DNA from: Opitutaceae bacterium
GTDB lineage: Bacteria; Verrucomicrobiota; Verrucomicrobiia; Opitutales; Opitutaceae
NCBI GenBank assembly: GCA_016763045.1
Contig: JAESUN010000351.1
Location: 1 to 10,062, forward strand
Length of the DNA: 10,062 nucleotides
Direction: 5' to 3'
Under the pieces are notes generated by a model. The model had not been told where the DNA came from. It worked only from the letters and a program-made list of their open reading frames with translations, and searched no databases. Made by a program: the position numbers and the translations under genes. Numbering within the stretch: position 1 is the first letter of the stretch; each line of letters starts with the position of its first letter. This document shows, one piece after another, positions 7,963-10,062 of this stretch.

Positions 7963-9237
7963 GTAATCCCGCTTGACTGGGCCTGTGTAAATCTGTCTTG
8001 GCCGATAGATTTTTCCCTTGGGGTCAGACGCAACTTCTTTCCAATTCGCAATCCACCCTGGCATACGGCCAATCGCAAACATGACCGTAAACATATTGAG
8101 AGGAATCCCTATTGCTCGCATGACAATGCCACTGTAGAAATCAACATTTGGATAAAGCTTTCGCTCGATAAAGTAATCATCCTTCAATGCCACTGATTCG
8201 AGATGACGGGCAATATCGAGACAAGGATCTTCAATACCCAAGCTATCTAGAAGTTTCTCACAGGCTTGCCCAATGATCTTAGCACGTGGATCGAAATTCT
8301 TGTAAACGCGGTGTCCAAACCCCATCAAACGCTTGCCTCCCTTACCAGTCTTTGCGGCCTCAACAAAGCGTGATCCATCATCTCCTTCTGCATGGATACT
8401 CTCCAGCATTTTGATAACAGCCATATTTGCGCCTCCATGCTTTGGTCCCCAAAGCGCACAAATCCCAGCAGAGGTAGATGCAGACAAATTGGCTCCACTG
8501 GATGCCACCATACGCACCGTCGAAGTGCTGCAATTCTGCTCATGGTCTGCATGGAGAAGTAAAAGAAGATTCAAGGCATGAGACACCTCAGGGGTTGCCA
8601 CGTAATCCTGATTAGGTTCGGAAAACATCATGTGCAGAAAATTGTCACAGTATGACAAACCCTCTTTGGGATATATGACCGGAAGCCCCTTACTTACCCG
8701 ATAAGAAACAGCGGCAATGGTTCGAACCTTTGAAATAGCAACAGCCGACGCTTCCGAGAAATTTTCCAGATCATGCTTATGATCATTTGTCGCAAGATGC
8801 GGATCATAGCATCCAAGGGAATTTACCATCGCACTAAGAATAGCCATCGGATGTGCATCACGTGAGTAACCTTCAAGCAGATGAATCATCCCAGAATGAA
8901 CATGGGCATTGGCACTGAGCAATCTTGCAAACTCAGCCCTCTGCTCAGAAGTAGGTAAATCTCCATAAATGATGAGATAAGTCGTTTCGATGAAATCAGA
9001 TTTGAGCGCTAACTCATCAATAGGATAACCCCGATAGCGAAGAATCCCCTGCTCTCCATCGATAAACGTAATATCACTCTGACAAGAACCGGTATTTCCA
9101 TAGCCCTCATCATAGGTGATACAACCACTTTGATTACGAAGCTTCCTCGTATCAATGGCTGTTTCACCTTCCGAACCAACAATCATTGGAAGGGAATATT
9201 CCTTATCTTTTATTTTTAAAATAGCATCATTCGACAT
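7942..9237 (-). CDS. gltA: Citrate synthase (type II, hexameric class)
   Basis: Citrate synthase condenses oxaloacetate with acetyl-CoA to give citrate, the entry step of the TCA cycle. The product from ATG 9237 is 431 residues, close to the 427 of the E. coli enzyme. A longer reading from a TTG at 9297 adds 20 residues foreign to the family, so I reject it. The E. coli-type N-terminal domain is present (about 1-60, with [20 protein letters not shown]). The catalytic residues are H267 in GPKHGGAN, H309 in GFGHRVYKN and D366 in [21 protein letters not shown] at 229-242 is also conserved. There is no Shine-Dalgarno sequence before the ATG. It follows hisH after 186 bases and so probably has its own promoter. 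It converges with the VC0807-family gene. Confidence 0.97.
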   Translation of the reverse strand: MSNDAILKIKDKEYSLPMIVGSEGETAIDTRKLRNQSGCITYDEGYGNTGSCQSDITFIDGEQGILRYRGYPIDELALKSDFIETTYLIIYGDLPTSEQRAEFARLLSANAHVHSGMIHLLEGYSRDAHPMAILSAMVNSLGCYDPHLATNDHKHDLENFSEASAVAISKVRTIAAVSYRVSKGLPVIYPKEGLSYCDNFLHMMFSEPNQDYVATPEVSHALNLLLLLHADHEQNCSTSTVRMVASSGANLSASTSAGICALWGPKHGGANMAVIKMLESIHAEGDDGSRFVEAAKTGKGGKRLMGFGHRVYKNFDPRAKIIGQACEKLLDSLGIEDPCLDIARHLESVALKDDYFIERKLYPNVDFYSGIVMRAIGIPLNMFTVMFAIGRMPGWIANWKEVASDPKGKIYRPRQIYTGPVKRDYVSIENR

Positions 9238-9301
9238 AATCAAAAAATCTGGAGGGTTTTGAGAGAATAAACGCACAAAACTGGTCAACCCAACCAATTA
9301 A

Positions 9302-9315
9302 AATCACTAATCACT
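9302..9315. repeat. Tandem 7-bp duplication in the gltA leader
   Basis: AATCACT occurs twice in direct succession (9302-9308, 9309-9315), 65-78 bases upstream of the gltA ATG; on the gltA strand it reads AGTGATTAGTGATT. It could be a paired regulator half-site or chance slippage. Confidence 0.4.
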
Positions 9316-9346
9316 CAAGTTCATACTTTTATGGGAAGTTTGAGCG

Positions 9347-9371
9347 TTGTAAAGAGGATGTGCTCTTTCAA
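9347..9371. repeat. Inverted repeat in the hisH-gltA gap
   Basis: AAAGAG (9351-9356) and CTCTTT (9363-9368) pair around a 6-base loop, and the flanking TTG and CAA extend the stem with one bulged base. No T-run follows on the minus strand, so it is a poor terminator for hisH. It may be a leader structure or operator upstream of gltA. Confidence 0.4.
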
Positions 9372-9423
9372 CTGAGGAAAAAGGTTCTTCTCACCAATAA
9401 CATTATGATAGCTAATAAGCAGT

Positions 9424-10056
9424 TTAACCGGAATTCATGCAAAGTTCCACAAAATTGCGGTAAAGACGAAGCCCCTTTGCCTGGCTTTTCTCCGGGTGGA
9501 ACTGAGTCGCAAAGCAGTTTCCTTTTCCGATCGCACTGACAAAACGTCCGCCATAGTCCGTCGTCATCAGAATCAAGGAAGAATCTTCAGGAACAACATA
9601 ATAACTGTGAACGAAGTAAAATTGATCTTCTCCAGAGGTTAACCCTCGCAAAAGAGGACTTTCTTCCTGCTCAAAACGAACCTGATTCCACCCCATATGG
9701 GGTATCTTATATTCCTTAGGTCGCTCAAAACGGACAACTCTTCCGGGAAAAATACCAAGCCCGGAAACATCACCTTCTTCCGAAGTTTCAAACAACGCCT
9801 GTAACCCAAGACAGACACCAAGAAAAGGTCGCTCGGATTGGATCCATTCACGAATCGCCCCATCAAAGCCGGCTAGCTTCAAGGCTTCGACACAATCGCC
9901 CAACGCGCCCACTCCAGGTAAAACAACTCCATCGGCTCCCTCAAAAGCGGAAGCATCCGTCACAACCTCAACCTGTGCACCGACAGACTCTAAAGCCTTC
10001 GAAACACTTTTGAGGTTTCCCATTCCATAATTTATTAACGCAATTTTCAAAGCCAT
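9424..10056 (-). CDS. hisH: Imidazole glycerol phosphate synthase, glutamine amidotransferase subunit HisH
   Basis: HisH hydrolyses glutamine and passes ammonia to HisF, which makes imidazole glycerol phosphate and AICAR in histidine synthesis. The product is 210 residues, within the normal 200-215. Family marks are the N-terminus IALINYGMGNLKSV (5-18), LPGVGALGDC (46-55), the nucleophile C82 in GVCLGLQ, the HisH-specific IPHMGWNQV (118-126), FYFVHSYY (146-153), and H187/E189 in QFHPEKS. The start is the ATG at 10054-10056, leaving only 6 bases upstream, so its ribosome site and any his-operon neighbour are outside the window. HisF is not downstream: after a 186-base gap comes citrate synthase, so this is the promoter-distal end of whatever his cluster exists. 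Confidence 0.97.
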   Translation of the reverse strand: MALKIALINYGMGNLKSVSKALESVGAQVEVVTDASAFEGADGVVLPGVGALGDCVEALKLAGFDGAIREWIQSERPFLGVCLGLQALFETSEEGDVSGLGIFPGRVVRFERPKEYKIPHMGWNQVRFEQEESPLLRGLTSGEDQFYFVHSYYVVPEDSSLILMTTDYGGRFVSAIGKGNCFATQFHPEKSQAKGLRLYRNFVELCMNSG

Positions 10057-10062
10057 AGCTAA

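Noticed and set aside
9238..9297. Extension of gltA to a TTG start at 9297
   Set aside because: The 20 added residues do not fit citrate synthase, and the ATG at 9237 gives the expected length.

Overview
This is a gene-dense stretch of ordinary bacterial chromosome, with moderate G+C and intergenic gaps that are mostly short. I see no mobile element, CRISPR array, tRNA, rRNA or phage gene. The gene set (queuine tRNA-ribosyltransferase, NrdR, DprA, AcpS, a fused NAD(P)H-hydrate repair enzyme, hexameric-type citrate synthase, a VC0807-type membrane protein) is compatible with a Gram-negative, probably environmental bacterium. The protein style and the acpS-nnr-dprA order remind me of Verrucomicrobiota (Opitutae), but that is recall-based inference and not proven. 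Several starts lack a clear Shine-Dalgarno sequence.

Layout. (1) Positions 1-1819, minus strand: tgt followed by a UDP-glucuronate decarboxylase-like gene that runs off the left edge. (2) Positions 1949-3816, plus strand: a tight four-gene run of a glutamine amidotransferase (pabA/trpG), nrdR, an unrecognised 161-residue protein that starts on the base after the nrdR stop, and a HIT-family protein. (3) Positions 3821-6938, minus strand: acpS, nnr and dprA, separated by 6 and 10 bases, converging on the HIT gene with only 4 bases between stops. (4) A 219-bp divergent intergenic region with two inverted repeats and a possible tiny ORF. (5) Positions 7158-7880, plus strand: a VC0807-family membrane protein. 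(6) Positions 7942-10056, minus strand: hisH, then citrate synthase gltA after a 186-bp gap.

How the genes relate. Most are housekeeping genes: tRNA modification, folate or tryptophan synthesis, control of ribonucleotide reductase, acyl-carrier-protein activation, repair of damaged NAD(P)H, DNA uptake and recombination, the TCA cycle and histidine synthesis. I found no convincing new system. The points most worth checking are a TGT protein that has apparently lost two of its four zinc-binding residues, the unrecognised gene locked behind nrdR, and a perfect 10-bp hairpin over the gltA stop codon.
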